A DNA stretch of 64,000 nt. It comes from Chryseobacterium sp. W4I1 (GTDB lineage: Bacteria; Bacteroidota; Bacteroidia; Flavobacteriales; Weeksellaceae). Positions 1-8,353 of this stretch are shown here, piece by piece. The notes below the pieces were generated by a model, which was given only the letters and a program-made list of their open reading frames with translations, searched no databases and was not told the DNA's origin. Each line of letters begins with the position of its first letter. Within the stretch, counting starts at the first letter, position 1. The position numbers and the translations under genes were made by a program. The stretch spans positions 1,550,001 through 1,614,000 of the forward strand of contig NZ_JAUSXQ010000001.1 of NCBI RefSeq assembly GCF_030816115.1, in the 5' to 3' direction.

Positions 1-514
1 GTAAAACGGGCTTCTTCAGCATCACTTCTGTCGATTTTAAATGCATTTCCGTTCTGATCCGTATCAAAAAGCTGTTTCCTGGAATAGACGGCAACTTCTA
101 CCTGACCGTATTTCATAACCGGGGTTAATGCAATATAATTTCCCTGCTGCCTTAAATAAATGATCCGTTCGTTCCGATATTCTTTCTCCTCAAGCTGTAC
201 AGGAGTTGCAGGCTGTATGTAACTGTAATTGATGTGGATGCGTTCTTCCAGTGAAGAAAGAATATTCTGCATAAATGCTTCATACTTTGAGGCATGAACA
301 AGCAGAATTTCATTATTGCTTTTAAAAAATTTAATGACCCTTAACATGTCGGGATCATCTACAAAACTGAAAGTATTCCGGCTGTACACAAAATATTCAT
401 TCCTTATCACCGTATTTTTAAAAGGAACAGAAATATCATTAAATTCCAGCTCACCTGTAATTTCATAAAAAGGATCTTTTTTAAATACAGCCAGCCGGAT
501 TTCTGCCTGCAAAA
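1..514 (-). pseudogene. Continuation of the SWIM-domain gene in a shifted frame, cut by the left edge
   Basis: Reading the minus strand from about position 514 down to 1 gives one uninterrupted frame of about 170 codons, beginning QAEIRLAVFKKDPFYEITGE and still open at the window edge. It is offset by one base from the upstream reading frame, which stops at 481. Removing one base from the A4/T4 run at 511-518 joins the two frames into a continuous protein. I infer that this is the next part of the same gene, and that its helicase portion, if present, lies outside the window. The indel may be a real mutation or a sequencing error in a homopolymer. No start codon or ribosome site supports independent translation. 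Confidence 0.7.
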
Positions 515-1395
515 TTTTCAAGATTTACAGGAACAAGGGATTTTGAAGAAACCGTCTCTGAAAGATCCCTGTCATGATAGTAGGTTTCAAAACCCATGGG
601 ATTCTGAACGATCAGTTTAAGAGCTTCCAGTTCTGAAGAATTATAATCTTCGTTATAGTTGTTCTGAAAAGCATTAACAGCCGTGTAGAATTTTATATGC
701 ATCGGTTCTTCAGCCTTCCAGATCAGCTGCATGGCGTCAACGGAATTGACTGGGTTTTTAATCTTTCCTGCTTGGGTAGTCTCAGCCTCCATCAGTGAAA
801 AGTTCAGATGGCTATAGTACCGGTGTCTTCCAATGACCAGTATCTTTTTCTTTCCGTTTTCCTGAAGTGCTAGTTCATTGATCACAGAAGAACGCTGGGG
901 CAGAAGATATTGTTTAAAAGTATCTTCGTCTATAGGAAGCATCTCTTTAATCTTTGGCCGGGCATCTGTTTTACCTTCTGCATATTCCAGTTCAAAATAA
1001 GTGTCCAGATCAGCTTCATTTTCAAGACCGTAGATTTTAGCTTTAGCAATGAAGAGTTTTTTTCGTAGGAAAGGATCAAAAAAGATCCGGAAATTTTTTT
1101 CTTCCAGAATACCGCAGATAATTTCTGCCTGATGTTCACAAAGTTTTTCCTTGGAACTGCTGCAGGTACAGGTGCTGGCTAGCGAATGGCCAATCTGGCT
1201 TACGGAAACGGATGGAAAGTCCTGTAGCGACAAGTTTTTGGTAAATAGGCCGTTATTATTCTCAATGGCAATAGGATAAATATCATGAAATTCTCTGATC
1301 TCCAGGAAAGCACTGCCTGAAGTATGTTTCAGAAGATCATATACAGAAAGCGCACTGATGCTGGTATTTTCAAGAATATAGGCTGCCATAAGCAT
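481..1395 (-). CDS. SWIM zinc-finger protein, N-terminal part of a probable SNF2-type helicase, ended by a frameshift
   Basis: The 304 residues contain a SWIM-type zinc motif CxCx7CxH (C76, C78, C86, H88). In Bacteroidetes this arrangement usually opens a large DEAD/SNF2 helicase of about 1,000 residues or more. No helicase motif is seen here, because the frame stops at 481 just after a homopolymer while coding continues in another frame to the left edge. The start is taken at the first ATG (1395); a second ATG two codons later (1389) is equally possible. The SWIM motif is seen directly; the helicase assignment is inference from family architecture. The gene faces away from the FabH-like gene across a 252-bp gap in which I see no clear element. 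Confidence 0.6.
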   Translation of the reverse strand: MLMAAYILENTSISALSVYDLLKHTSGSAFLEIREFHDIYPIAIENNNGLFTKNLSLQDFPSVSVSQIGHSLASTCTCSSSKEKLCEHQAEIICGILEEKNFRIFFDPFLRKKLFIAKAKIYGLENEADLDTYFELEYAEGKTDARPKIKEMLPIDEDTFKQYLLPQRSSVINELALQENGKKKILVIGRHRYYSHLNFSLMEAETTQAGKIKNPVNSVDAMQLIWKAEEPMHIKFYTAVNAFQNNYNEDYNSSELEALKLIVQNPMGFETYYHDRDLSETVSSKSLVPVNLENFAGRNPAGCI

Positions 1396-1647
1396 GCGAA
1401 TTTACAAAAAAGGATGAAATGTATAGGGTTGAAAAAAATAAATCGACAAGTAACAGTAAATTAAAAAATAACAGATAAACTGCATTCAGCGGGCTTCTGC
1501 AGGGGCATGGTATGCTTTGAATACCAATATAAATATTCAATTCTATTTTATCATACGAATAATAGATATTTTATCGTTATTATTGTACAATATTTTGAAT
1601 TCACGAAAAAACTGAAATGAGTTTAAAGAGATTATAATTTTTTTTTA

Positions 1648-2706
1648 ATGACAAGCAAGATTATAGGCGTCGGTAATTATATACCGTCGGAAACAATTAC
1701 AAATTTATTTTTTGACAAGCATCATTTTATTAATAAAAACGGAGAGTCATTAAAGGAACCGAATGATATCATTGCCAGAAAGCTGAAAGAAATTACCGGC
1801 ATCGAAGAAAGAAGATACGCATCTGAAGATCAGGTGACTTCCGATTTGGGTCTGATTGCAGCACAGAGAGCGATAGAAAACTCAAAAATAGATCCCGAAA
1901 CGCTGGATTACATCATATTTGCCCATAATTTTGGGGATGTGCGCTTTGGTACTATTCAGTCTGATGCTGTCCCAAGCTTAGCTTCCAGAGTGAAGCATCT
2001 TTTAAAGATCAAAAATAACTTTTGTGTAGCGTACGATGTTCTGTTTGGTTGTCCAGGCTGGATAGAAGGAATGATACAGGCTAATGCATTCATTAAATCG
2101 GGTATTGCCAAAAGATGCCTGGTGATTGGTGCGGAAACCCTTTCAAGAGTGGTGGACATTCACGACAGAGATAGTATGATCTATGCAGACGGAGCTGGAG
2201 CAGCCATTTTGGAACTGAGTGAAGATGACCGTGGAATACAGTCTCACCTGTCAGCATCTTATACATTAAATGAAAAGGATTATCTGTTTTTCGGTAAATC
2301 CTACAATAATGAAAGCTGTCCGGATACCAAATACATCAAAATGGAAGGCCGAAAGATCTATGAATTTGCCCTTGTGAATGTGGCTGATGCTATGAAGAAA
2401 TGCCTTGAGGCCAGCGGATATTCTATAGACCAGCTGGATAAAATTATTATACATCAGGCTAATGAAAAGATGGATGAAGCTATTGTGAAACGTTTTTACC
2501 AGCTTTATGATCTGCCAATGCCGGAAAATATTATGCCGATGGTCATCTGTAAACTGGGAAACAGCAGTGTAGCTACTATTCCAACTCTTCTTACGATGAT
2601 TTTAGACGGAGAACTTCCTACCCATGAAATAAAGGAAGGAGATGTCGTTTTATTTGCTTCTGTGGGAGCTGGGATGAACATCAATTCATTTGTCTATAAA
2701 TTTTAA
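1648..2706 (+). CDS. 3-oxoacyl-ACP synthase III family protein (FabH-like)
   Basis: A 352-residue thiolase-fold ketoacyl synthase of the FabH/KAS III type. The Cys-His-Asn triad is visible: C135 in VLFGCPGW, H269 in IIHQANEK and N305 in KLGNSSVA. The C-terminal segment VLFASVGAGMNIN matches the usual GxGxxx end of the fold. KAS III enzymes condense acyl-CoA with malonyl-ACP to start fatty-acid synthesis; many paralogues instead act in secondary lipid or polyketide pathways. The gene stands alone with its own terminator and is not next to acpP, plsX or fabD, so I do not assign it as the housekeeping fabH. Length fits the family. Confidence 0.85.
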   Translation: MTSKIIGVGNYIPSETITNLFFDKHHFINKNGESLKEPNDIIARKLKEITGIEERRYASEDQVTSDLGLIAAQRAIENSKIDPETLDYIIFAHNFGDVRFGTIQSDAVPSLASRVKHLLKIKNNFCVAYDVLFGCPGWIEGMIQANAFIKSGIAKRCLVIGAETLSRVVDIHDRDSMIYADGAGAAILELSEDDRGIQSHLSASYTLNEKDYLFFGKSYNNESCPDTKYIKMEGRKIYEFALVNVADAMKKCLEASGYSIDQLDKIIIHQANEKMDEAIVKRFYQLYDLPMPENIMPMVICKLGNSSVATIPTLLTMILDGELPTHEIKEGDVVLFASVGAGMNINSFVYKF

Positions 2707-2760
2707 TTAAAAATACAGAAAGGGAATATCAAACTTATAGATCCCTTCCTTTACTGATAA

Positions 2761-2795
2761 AAGGCTCAGATTTTTACAATCTGAGCCTTATTTTT
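2761..2795 (+). terminator. Rho-independent terminator after the FabH-like gene
   Basis: A perfect 12-bp stem (AAGGCTCAGATT at 2761-2772 with AATCTGAGCCTT at 2778-2789), a 5-nt loop, then ATTTTTG. Confidence 0.85.
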
Positions 2796-2923
2796 GCATC
2801 TGCTTCATTAAATTTGTTATTTCTTCTGTACAGATTCATTTTGGATACATGTTTACCCGTTTTGGCAACTCCGCCTTTTATGCTATACCTGACCTTTGTC
2901 CTGTAATTTAAATACAGAAAAAA

Positions 2924-3721
2924 ATGAAAACAATTTTTATAACAGGCGCTTCAACAGGATTGGGAAAAGCGACTGCACGATTATTCCAAAGCAGAGGTTG
3001 GAACGTTATTGCAACAATGAGAAACCCTAAAGCAGATACAGAGCTTGCCGGCTTAGACAATGTAACGGTACTTCCGCTGGATGTAACTAACCTTGAGCAA
3101 ATCAGGTCGACCGTTAAACATGCACTTGATCTTGGACCTGTAGATATAGTTTTCAATAATGCAGGATACGGTCTAATCGGTCCTTTGGAAGCGTTGACAG
3201 ATGAGCAGATCTTAAAGCAGCTGGATACGAATTTATTGGGAGTGATCCGTGTAACACAGGCATTTATTCCCTACTTCAGAGAGAAAAATAAAGGAATGTT
3301 TATTTCCACTACCTCAATCGGAGGGCTTATTGCATTTCCATTGGGATCTACCTACCATGCTACGAAATGGGCGCTGGAAGGATGGAGTGAGAGTTTGGCC
3401 TTTGAACTGAACAAATTTGGAATTGATATCAAGACGGTTTCACCGGGAGGAATTAAGACTGATTTTGTAAGCCGCTCCTTAGATTTGGCAACAAGCCCTG
3501 CATATGAAGAAATTTCCAATTCACTTTTTTCCAGTATGGAAGGAATGATGGAAGCGGCTTCTACACCGGAACAGATTGCAGAAGTTGTTTATGAAGCAGC
3601 CACAGACGGAAAAAAACAGTTGAGATATGTAGCCGGAGAAGATGCAAAAGCATTATATGCCCAACGTCTTGAATTGGGTGATGAACTATTCAGAGAGCAG
3701 CTTGGAAAACAATTTATCTAA
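2924..3721 (+). CDS. Short-chain dehydrogenase/reductase, classical SDR
   Basis: A 265-residue classical SDR with the cofactor loop TGASTGLG (residues 7-14), NNAG (78-81) and a catalytic set S131, Y144xxxK148. It should be an NAD(P)-dependent oxidoreductase of the cytoplasm; the substrate cannot be read from sequence. A terminator follows, and an AraC-type regulator begins 79 bp downstream on the same strand, which suggests but does not prove a regulatory link. A second SDR lies at 5193-6017 beside an HxlR regulator. The start is the only ATG giving a normal N-terminal Rossmann strand (MKTIFITGAS). Confidence 0.9.
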   Translation: MKTIFITGASTGLGKATARLFQSRGWNVIATMRNPKADTELAGLDNVTVLPLDVTNLEQIRSTVKHALDLGPVDIVFNNAGYGLIGPLEALTDEQILKQLDTNLLGVIRVTQAFIPYFREKNKGMFISTTSIGGLIAFPLGSTYHATKWALEGWSESLAFELNKFGIDIKTVSPGGIKTDFVSRSLDLATSPAYEEISNSLFSSMEGMMEAASTPEQIAEVVYEAATDGKKQLRYVAGEDAKALYAQRLELGDELFREQLGKQFI

Positions 3722-3737
3722 AATATTCTGAATATAG

Positions 3738-3773
3738 AGGCAGCATAAATATAACTGTTTTATGCTGTCTTTT
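3738..3773 (+). terminator. Rho-independent terminator after the SDR gene
   Basis: A 12-bp stem (AGGCAGCATAAA with TTTATGCTGTCT, one G-U pair) is followed by a short T run. It separates the SDR from the AraC gene. Confidence 0.7.
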
Positions 3774-3800
3774 AAACCAAAAATTTAATACATTTATGTC

Positions 3801-4715
3801 ATGGAAAAGAAAGATAACACTCCTCTGAAGATTTCGTCCATATCGGAAATGCACAATCTCCTCCAGCTTCCCAAACCGCTTCATCCCTTGGTAAGCCTGG
3901 TAGATAATACTGAAATGAGCATTAACAAAGAAATGCTCAAAAAAAGTTTTCTCATGAATTTTTATAAGATCTCTTATAAATTTTCTGAAAATGGGAAGAT
4001 GGGCTACGGGCAGGGATATTATGATTTTAATGAAGGCGGAATGATGTTTACATCACCGGGACAGATCCTTTCTACAGATGGTAATAAAGAATATTGCGGT
4101 TATACGCTTTTGGTGCACCCTGATTTTATCCGAAGCTATCCTTTGGCGAAAAGCATTAAAAAATTCGGGTTCTTTTCTTATGATACCAATGAGGCCCTGC
4201 ATTTGTCTGACCAGGAAAAAGGAATAATTACCGGACTTCTGAATAATATTAAAAGTGAATTGAACACAGCCATTGATGAGGTAAGTCAGGATGTGATTGT
4301 TTCTTATCTTGAAGTTCTGCTGAATTACAGCAACCGTTTTTATAGAAGGCAGTTTCTTACAAGGAAATCGGTCAACAGTGATCTTCTTTCCAAAATGGAA
4401 ATAATACTGGACGACTATTTCAATAGAGAGGAAACATTAAACAAAGGTCTTCCCACAGTAGAATTTCTAGCTTCAGAGCTTAATCTCTCACCGCATTATT
4501 TAAGTGATATGCTTAGGAACCTTACCGGACAGAATGCCCAGCAGCACATTCATGAAAAACTGATTGAAAAGGCGAAAGAATATCTTACCGCAACGAGCTT
4601 TTCAGTATCAGAAGTAGCTTATGCCTTAGGATTTGAACATCCGCAATCGTTTAATAAACTGTTCAAGAAGAAAACGGATCTTACACCTTTGAATTATAGG
4701 CAATCATTTAATTAA
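3801..4715 (+). CDS. AraC family transcriptional regulator
   Basis: A 304-residue protein with a variable N-terminal sensing half and a C-terminal AraC-type double helix-turn-helix in roughly residues 205-304. Recognisable segments are LASELNLSPHYLSDMLRN (first helix-turn-helix) and VAYALGFEHPQSFNKLFKKK (the conserved second one, ending with the usual P-x-x-Y-R). It probably controls a nearby target; the SDR immediately upstream is the natural candidate. The N-terminal half has no motif I can name. Start ATG at 3801 is close behind the upstream terminator. Confidence 0.88.
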   Translation: MEKKDNTPLKISSISEMHNLLQLPKPLHPLVSLVDNTEMSINKEMLKKSFLMNFYKISYKFSENGKMGYGQGYYDFNEGGMMFTSPGQILSTDGNKEYCGYTLLVHPDFIRSYPLAKSIKKFGFFSYDTNEALHLSDQEKGIITGLLNNIKSELNTAIDEVSQDVIVSYLEVLLNYSNRFYRRQFLTRKSVNSDLLSKMEIILDDYFNREETLNKGLPTVEFLASELNLSPHYLSDMLRNLTGQNAQQHIHEKLIEKAKEYLTATSFSVSEVAYALGFEHPQSFNKLFKKKTDLTPLNYRQSFN

Positions 4716-4758
4716 AAATAACCTGTTTTTACAACAGCATCATGAGAGATAGAAGCCG

Positions 4759-5106
4759 TTAGTTTCTGTTTTCTTTACCCCACTGCCTTAACGTTATAAA
4801 TACATTTTCAAGGGTTCGTCCTTTTTCACTGATGCTATATTCAACTCTCGGAGGGGTCTCCAGATAATCATGACGGATAATGAGTCCGTCATTTTGCAAT
4901 TCTTTCAGCTGCTTGATCAGCATTCTTTCCGTGATATTGGAAAGCCTGTTTTTTATTTCCGAATACCGCAAAGCTTTATTGTCAAATAAGGAAGCCAGTA
5001 TGCCTAATTTCCACCTGTCACCAATAAGTGACAGGGTATAGAACATTCCACAGTTCTCTACCAGGTCTGTTTCATTCAAAAAATTAGTTGAATTTTCCTT
5101 TCTCAT
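4759..5106 (-). CDS. HxlR family winged-helix transcriptional regulator
   Basis: A 115-residue HxlR/DUF24 protein: a conserved cysteine near the N-terminus (C19 in VENCGMFYTL), then IGDRWKLGILASLFDNKALRYSEIKNRL, and the wing segment ending in ISEKGRTLE. Members such as HypR, YodB and HxlR sense electrophiles, oxidants or formaldehyde, often through that cysteine. It is divergent from the SDR-DoxX pair with an 86-bp gap containing a palindrome and a promoter, the classic layout for a repressor of the neighbouring operon. Inducer unknown. Confidence 0.92.
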   Translation of the reverse strand: MRKENSTNFLNETDLVENCGMFYTLSLIGDRWKLGILASLFDNKALRYSEIKNRLSNITERMLIKQLKELQNDGLIIRHDYLETPPRVEYSISEKGRTLENVFITLRQWGKENRN

Positions 5107-5120
5107 AATCGTTTAGATTG

Positions 5121-5140
5121 TACATACAATTTTGTAGGTA
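5121..5140. promoter_or_regulatory. Probable HxlR operator
   Basis: An inverted repeat TACATACAA-TT-TTGTAGGTA (9-bp arms, one mismatch) ends one base before the -33 TTG of the SDR promoter and begins 14 bp from the hxlR start codon. HxlR-family regulators bind TAC...GTA-type dyads. The binding itself is inference. Confidence 0.7.
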
Positions 5141-5141
5141 C

Positions 5142-5172
5142 TTGATTGGTGTAAAGGTATAAAATAATTTTG
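5142..5172 (+). promoter_or_regulatory. Bacteroidetes-type promoter for the SDR-DoxX operon
   Basis: TTG at 5142-5144, a 20-nt spacer and TAATTTTG at 5165-5172. This is an exact match to TTG-N(17-23)-TAnnTTTG, about 20 nt ahead of the start codon at 5193. Confidence 0.8.
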
Positions 5173-5192
5173 TCTGGAATAAAAAATAAAAA

Positions 5193-6017
5193 ATGAAACA
5201 AAAAGTATGGCTTATTACAGGAGTATCCAAAGGTTTGGGTAGAGAAATAGCTAAACAGGCAGCTGAAACAGGCGATATCGTTATCGGGACCGTGCGCCGG
5301 GAAAAAGATAAGACAGAGTTTGAAAACAGCATTAATGCCAAAGCTTTTGTCATTGATCTGACCGATACAAAGCAAATACCATCGCTTGTGAATAGCATTG
5401 CCAAACAGTATGGAACAATAGATGTGCTGGTCAACAATGCAGGTTTCGGGCTCTTCGGAATGATTGAAGAGTTTAAAGAAGATGAAATTATTGATCAGTT
5501 CAACGTGAATTTTATTTCCGTATGGAAGCTATGCAAATCTGTACTTCCATACATGAGAGAAAAAAGGCAGGGAACCATTGTACAGCTCTCTTCACGGGTA
5601 GGAATTGCGGCTGGTATAGGGAACGGAATTTATGCAGCAAGCAAGTTTGCCATTGAAGGGATGAGTGAGGCATTAAAGCTGGAGGTTGAGCCTTTCGGAA
5701 TAAAAGTATTATTGGTAGAGCCGGGCGCCTTACGAACTGATTTCTTTGGGGCATCCGTTAAATATGCTGAAAATGAATTGGCCGTCTATACAGAAAGATT
5801 AAATAATGTAAGGGAAAATACAAAAAGCATCAATGGTAGGCAGCCCGGTGATCCCATGAAAGCTGCAGAAGCTATCATTTCTGCGGTAAATACTGGAAAT
5901 CCGGTCTTTCGTCTGCCGTTGACATCAGGCACCATAGAAACGCTGAAAACAAAGATCACAGAGTTTCAAAGCTGTATAGAAGTATCTGAAGCTATTGCAA
6001 AAAGCATAGATTATTGA
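5193..6017 (+). CDS. Short-chain dehydrogenase/reductase under HxlR control
   Basis: A 274-residue classical SDR: cofactor motif TGVSKGLG (9-16), NNAG (81-84), active-site serine at 133/134, Y147xxxK151 and the PG segment VEPGALRTDF. NAD(P)-dependent; substrate not assignable. It is first in a two-gene unit with the DoxX-like membrane protein 19 bp downstream and is divergent from an HxlR regulator. That setting is common for genes induced by reactive aldehydes, quinones or oxidants. It resembles the SDR at 2924 in fold but differs throughout, so recent tandem duplication is unlikely. Confidence 0.9.
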   Translation: MKQKVWLITGVSKGLGREIAKQAAETGDIVIGTVRREKDKTEFENSINAKAFVIDLTDTKQIPSLVNSIAKQYGTIDVLVNNAGFGLFGMIEEFKEDEIIDQFNVNFISVWKLCKSVLPYMREKRQGTIVQLSSRVGIAAGIGNGIYAASKFAIEGMSEALKLEVEPFGIKVLLVEPGALRTDFFGASVKYAENELAVYTERLNNVRENTKSINGRQPGDPMKAAEAIISAVNTGNPVFRLPLTSGTIETLKTKITEFQSCIEVSEAIAKSIDY

Positions 6018-6036
6018 TCATAAAAAGCAACACATT

Positions 6037-6426
6037 ATGAAAATTTCTTTTAAAACAGTACTTTACTGGCTTTGCTACACAGGATACCTGTATATTATTT
6101 TTCCATCTGCTATTTCAAAGATCATCCAAAAGCCTCAAATGATGGGAAGTATGCAGTCGTTGGGGTTTAATCAATCCTGGACAATAGCGATCGGCATTGC
6201 TGAAACAATAGGAGTGCTGATTGTTTTGGCAGGATTATTTAGACCAAAGTTTAGAACGTTGGGAATCTTAGTTTTGTTCCCTTTTGCTATCGGGGCATTT
6301 ACAACGCACATGGCTCACCAGGAATACCATCATTATTACAAGTCGCTGGCGATGTGTTTCCTATCCGCTATCCTTTTATTTATGGACAACAGAATAACCA
6401 TCAATCTTTCTGGAAATGGGAAATAG
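6037..6426 (+). CDS. DoxX-like family membrane protein
   Basis: 129 residues with four hydrophobic segments (about 8-26, 47-66, 73-92, 100-118) and the DoxX-like pattern of a helix-breaking IFPSAISKI near the first helix and a strongly conserved RPKFRTLG loop. DoxX proteins are small inner-membrane proteins of poorly defined, often redox-related role. Spacing of 19 bp from the SDR indicates co-transcription from the HxlR-controlled promoter. Confidence 0.82.
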   Translation: MKISFKTVLYWLCYTGYLYIIFPSAISKIIQKPQMMGSMQSLGFNQSWTIAIGIAETIGVLIVLAGLFRPKFRTLGILVLFPFAIGAFTTHMAHQEYHHYYKSLAMCFLSAILLFMDNRITINLSGNGK

Positions 6427-6548
6427 GTGTACAGTACAAGCCAATAAATTACTACTACATTCATCCGCTGTTTTTTTTCGTTCATGCACTTTTATTTGCT
6501 CAATTTATATCAGAGGAATACCTTTACTAAGCATTAAAAATTTATGTA

Positions 6549-7610
6549 TTGAAAATAATAAGAAGAATATCGGCCTATTGGAAAATTCAGCTCATTGGGT
6601 GGTTTTTAGTTTCCTTTTATTGGGGATTTTCAGCATTTTTTACAGGTGATTTTAGTTGGAAAATAGGGATAGCAGATTTCATATTAGATGTATTTATAGG
6701 CATTACATTGACCCATATGTACAAAAAATTTGCGATAAGAAAAGGTTGGAATAAATTAAATCTGAAAAAGTTAGTGCCCAAAATTGCAATCAGTATTTTG
6801 ATACTTTCTTTTTTATATATGTTTTTGATTGTTAGTAAACTTTATTTGGTACGGCTGTTTATTTTAAAAGGTAGCATGATTTCATTCGTAGTGTTTTTCA
6901 AATCTATGGAATTGCAGATTTTTATTACAGGGACCAGATTAATGTCTATTTGGTTATTGGCTTACCACCTGTTTCATTATTCAAGACTTGAAATTGCAAC
7001 AGTGAAGGAAAATGCACAATTGTCACTTAGAATAAAAGAAGCACAATTAAATAATCTCAGTGCGCAGCTTAACCCGCATTTCTTTTTTAATTCATTGAAT
7101 AATATAAAATTTCTGGTACTGGAAAACCCAGATTCAGCAAGACGGGCAATTGATCTTTTATCCGAGTTGCTGAGGAATTCCTTAAATAGTAACGTAGAAA
7201 GATTAGTACCCTTGCATGATGAAATTAATCTTGTTAAGGATTATCTTGAATTAGAAAAGATACGGTTTGAGGAACGTTTGCAAATAAAAATGGTGATAAA
7301 TGTAGAGGTTTCAAAATATCTGATCCTGCCATTAAGTATTCAGTCCTTGGTTGAAAATGCAATAAAACATGGAATCGAAAAGAGAAAAAATGGTGGATTT
7401 ATTATGATAACAATTGAAGAGGAAAACAATTATATCAACATCAGTGTCCAAAATCAAGGGAAACTGAGTAAAGAGATTAAAGGTTCAGGTATTGGATTGA
7501 ATAATCTCAGAGAGAGGTTGTTGTTACAATATAATGGAAATGCCTTTTTTAAGATTAAAGAGAGCATAGACGAAACAGTTTTGGCAACTATTTTACTCCC
7601 ATTCAAATGA
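6549..7610 (+). CDS. LytS-type sensor histidine kinase with a TTG start
   Basis: A 353-residue HisKA_7TM-less LytS/YehU-like kinase. Several N-terminal membrane helices (about 11-33, 40-57, 76-104, 111-142) precede the His_kinase domain: LNPHFFFNSLNN with phospho-acceptor H177, N box ENAIKHG (N270) and G box GSGIGLNNLRERL (312-324). The frame has no usable ATG: a stop lies at 6528 and the first credible initiator is TTG at 6549, overlapping a chance ATG-TAT-TGA. It overlaps the downstream regulator by 4 bp (ATGA), so the two are translationally coupled. Signal unknown. Confidence 0.88.
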   Translation: MKIIRRISAYWKIQLIGWFLVSFYWGFSAFFTGDFSWKIGIADFILDVFIGITLTHMYKKFAIRKGWNKLNLKKLVPKIAISILILSFLYMFLIVSKLYLVRLFILKGSMISFVVFFKSMELQIFITGTRLMSIWLLAYHLFHYSRLEIATVKENAQLSLRIKEAQLNNLSAQLNPHFFFNSLNNIKFLVLENPDSARRAIDLLSELLRNSLNSNVERLVPLHDEINLVKDYLELEKIRFEERLQIKMVINVEVSKYLILPLSIQSLVENAIKHGIEKRKNGGFIMITIEEENNYINISVQNQGKLSKEIKGSGIGLNNLRERLLLQYNGNAFFKIKESIDETVLATILLPFK

Positions 7611-8326
7611 AAAAAATAAAAGTTATAATTGTAGATGATGAGCGTTTATCACGGGAAGAACTGAAAAATACATTAAAAGGGTATGAAGACTTTGTTCTGA
7701 TTGGTGAGGCTGAAAATGCTGATGCTGCTAAGAGTTTGATTGAAACAGAAATACCTGACTTGCTTTTTTTAGATATTCAGATGCCTGAGAAATCCGGTTT
7801 CGATTTATTGGAGTCTTTAGATCATGTGCCTGCAGTACTTTTTATTACAGCTTATGACCAATATGCCGTACAAGCATTTGAGGTAAATGCATTGGACTAT
7901 CTCATGAAACCTATACGAGAGGAACGCTTTGCAAAAGCAATTACAAAAATAAGAGATTCTATACATCAGAAATCTTCTTTAAATAATGTGGCAACCAAAG
8001 ACCGGAAGATTTTTATTAAAGATGGGGAGAAACGATTCTTTATCCAATTAGATGAAATTTATTTAATTGAATCACTTGAAAATTATACCAGACTTTTTTT
8101 TCAAGGGAAAAAAGCGCTTCAAAGACGTTCACTTCGTCAATGGGAAGAAATGCTGGATGAAAATATTTTTTTCAGAATAAACAGGACTGAGATTATTAAT
8201 ATTGAATATATCCAAGAAGTAAAACAAATAACTGGAGGCCGGTTAGTGGTAAAACTGAAAACAGGAGAACTGTTGGAAGTTTCAAACCGCCAATCTGTTA
8301 AGTTCAAAAATCTAAATAAAATCTAA
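7607..8326 (+). CDS. LytTR family response regulator
   Basis: 239 residues: receiver domain with acidic pair D10/D11, phospho-acceptor D56 (FLDIQMP) and K101 (YLMKPIREER), then a LytTR DNA-binding domain in roughly 140-239 (IYLIESLENYTRLFF ... FFRINRTEIINIEYIQ). It overlaps the kinase gene by ATGA and precedes the CocE-type hydrolase by 27 bp, so the three probably form one transcript. The hydrolase may be a regulated target as well as an operon partner. Confidence 0.92.
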   Translation: MKKIKVIIVDDERLSREELKNTLKGYEDFVLIGEAENADAAKSLIETEIPDLLFLDIQMPEKSGFDLLESLDHVPAVLFITAYDQYAVQAFEVNALDYLMKPIREERFAKAITKIRDSIHQKSSLNNVATKDRKIFIKDGEKRFFIQLDEIYLIESLENYTRLFFQGKKALQRRSLRQWEEMLDENIFFRINRTEIINIEYIQEVKQITGGRLVVKLKTGELLEVSNRQSVKFKNLNKI

Positions 8327-8353
8327 TAAATAGGATTTAAATAAAGCTAACCA

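Noticed and set aside
6416..6649. A 77-codon frame between the DoxX and kinase genes
   Set aside because: Overlaps both in another frame and reads the kinase's membrane segment out of frame; no family features.
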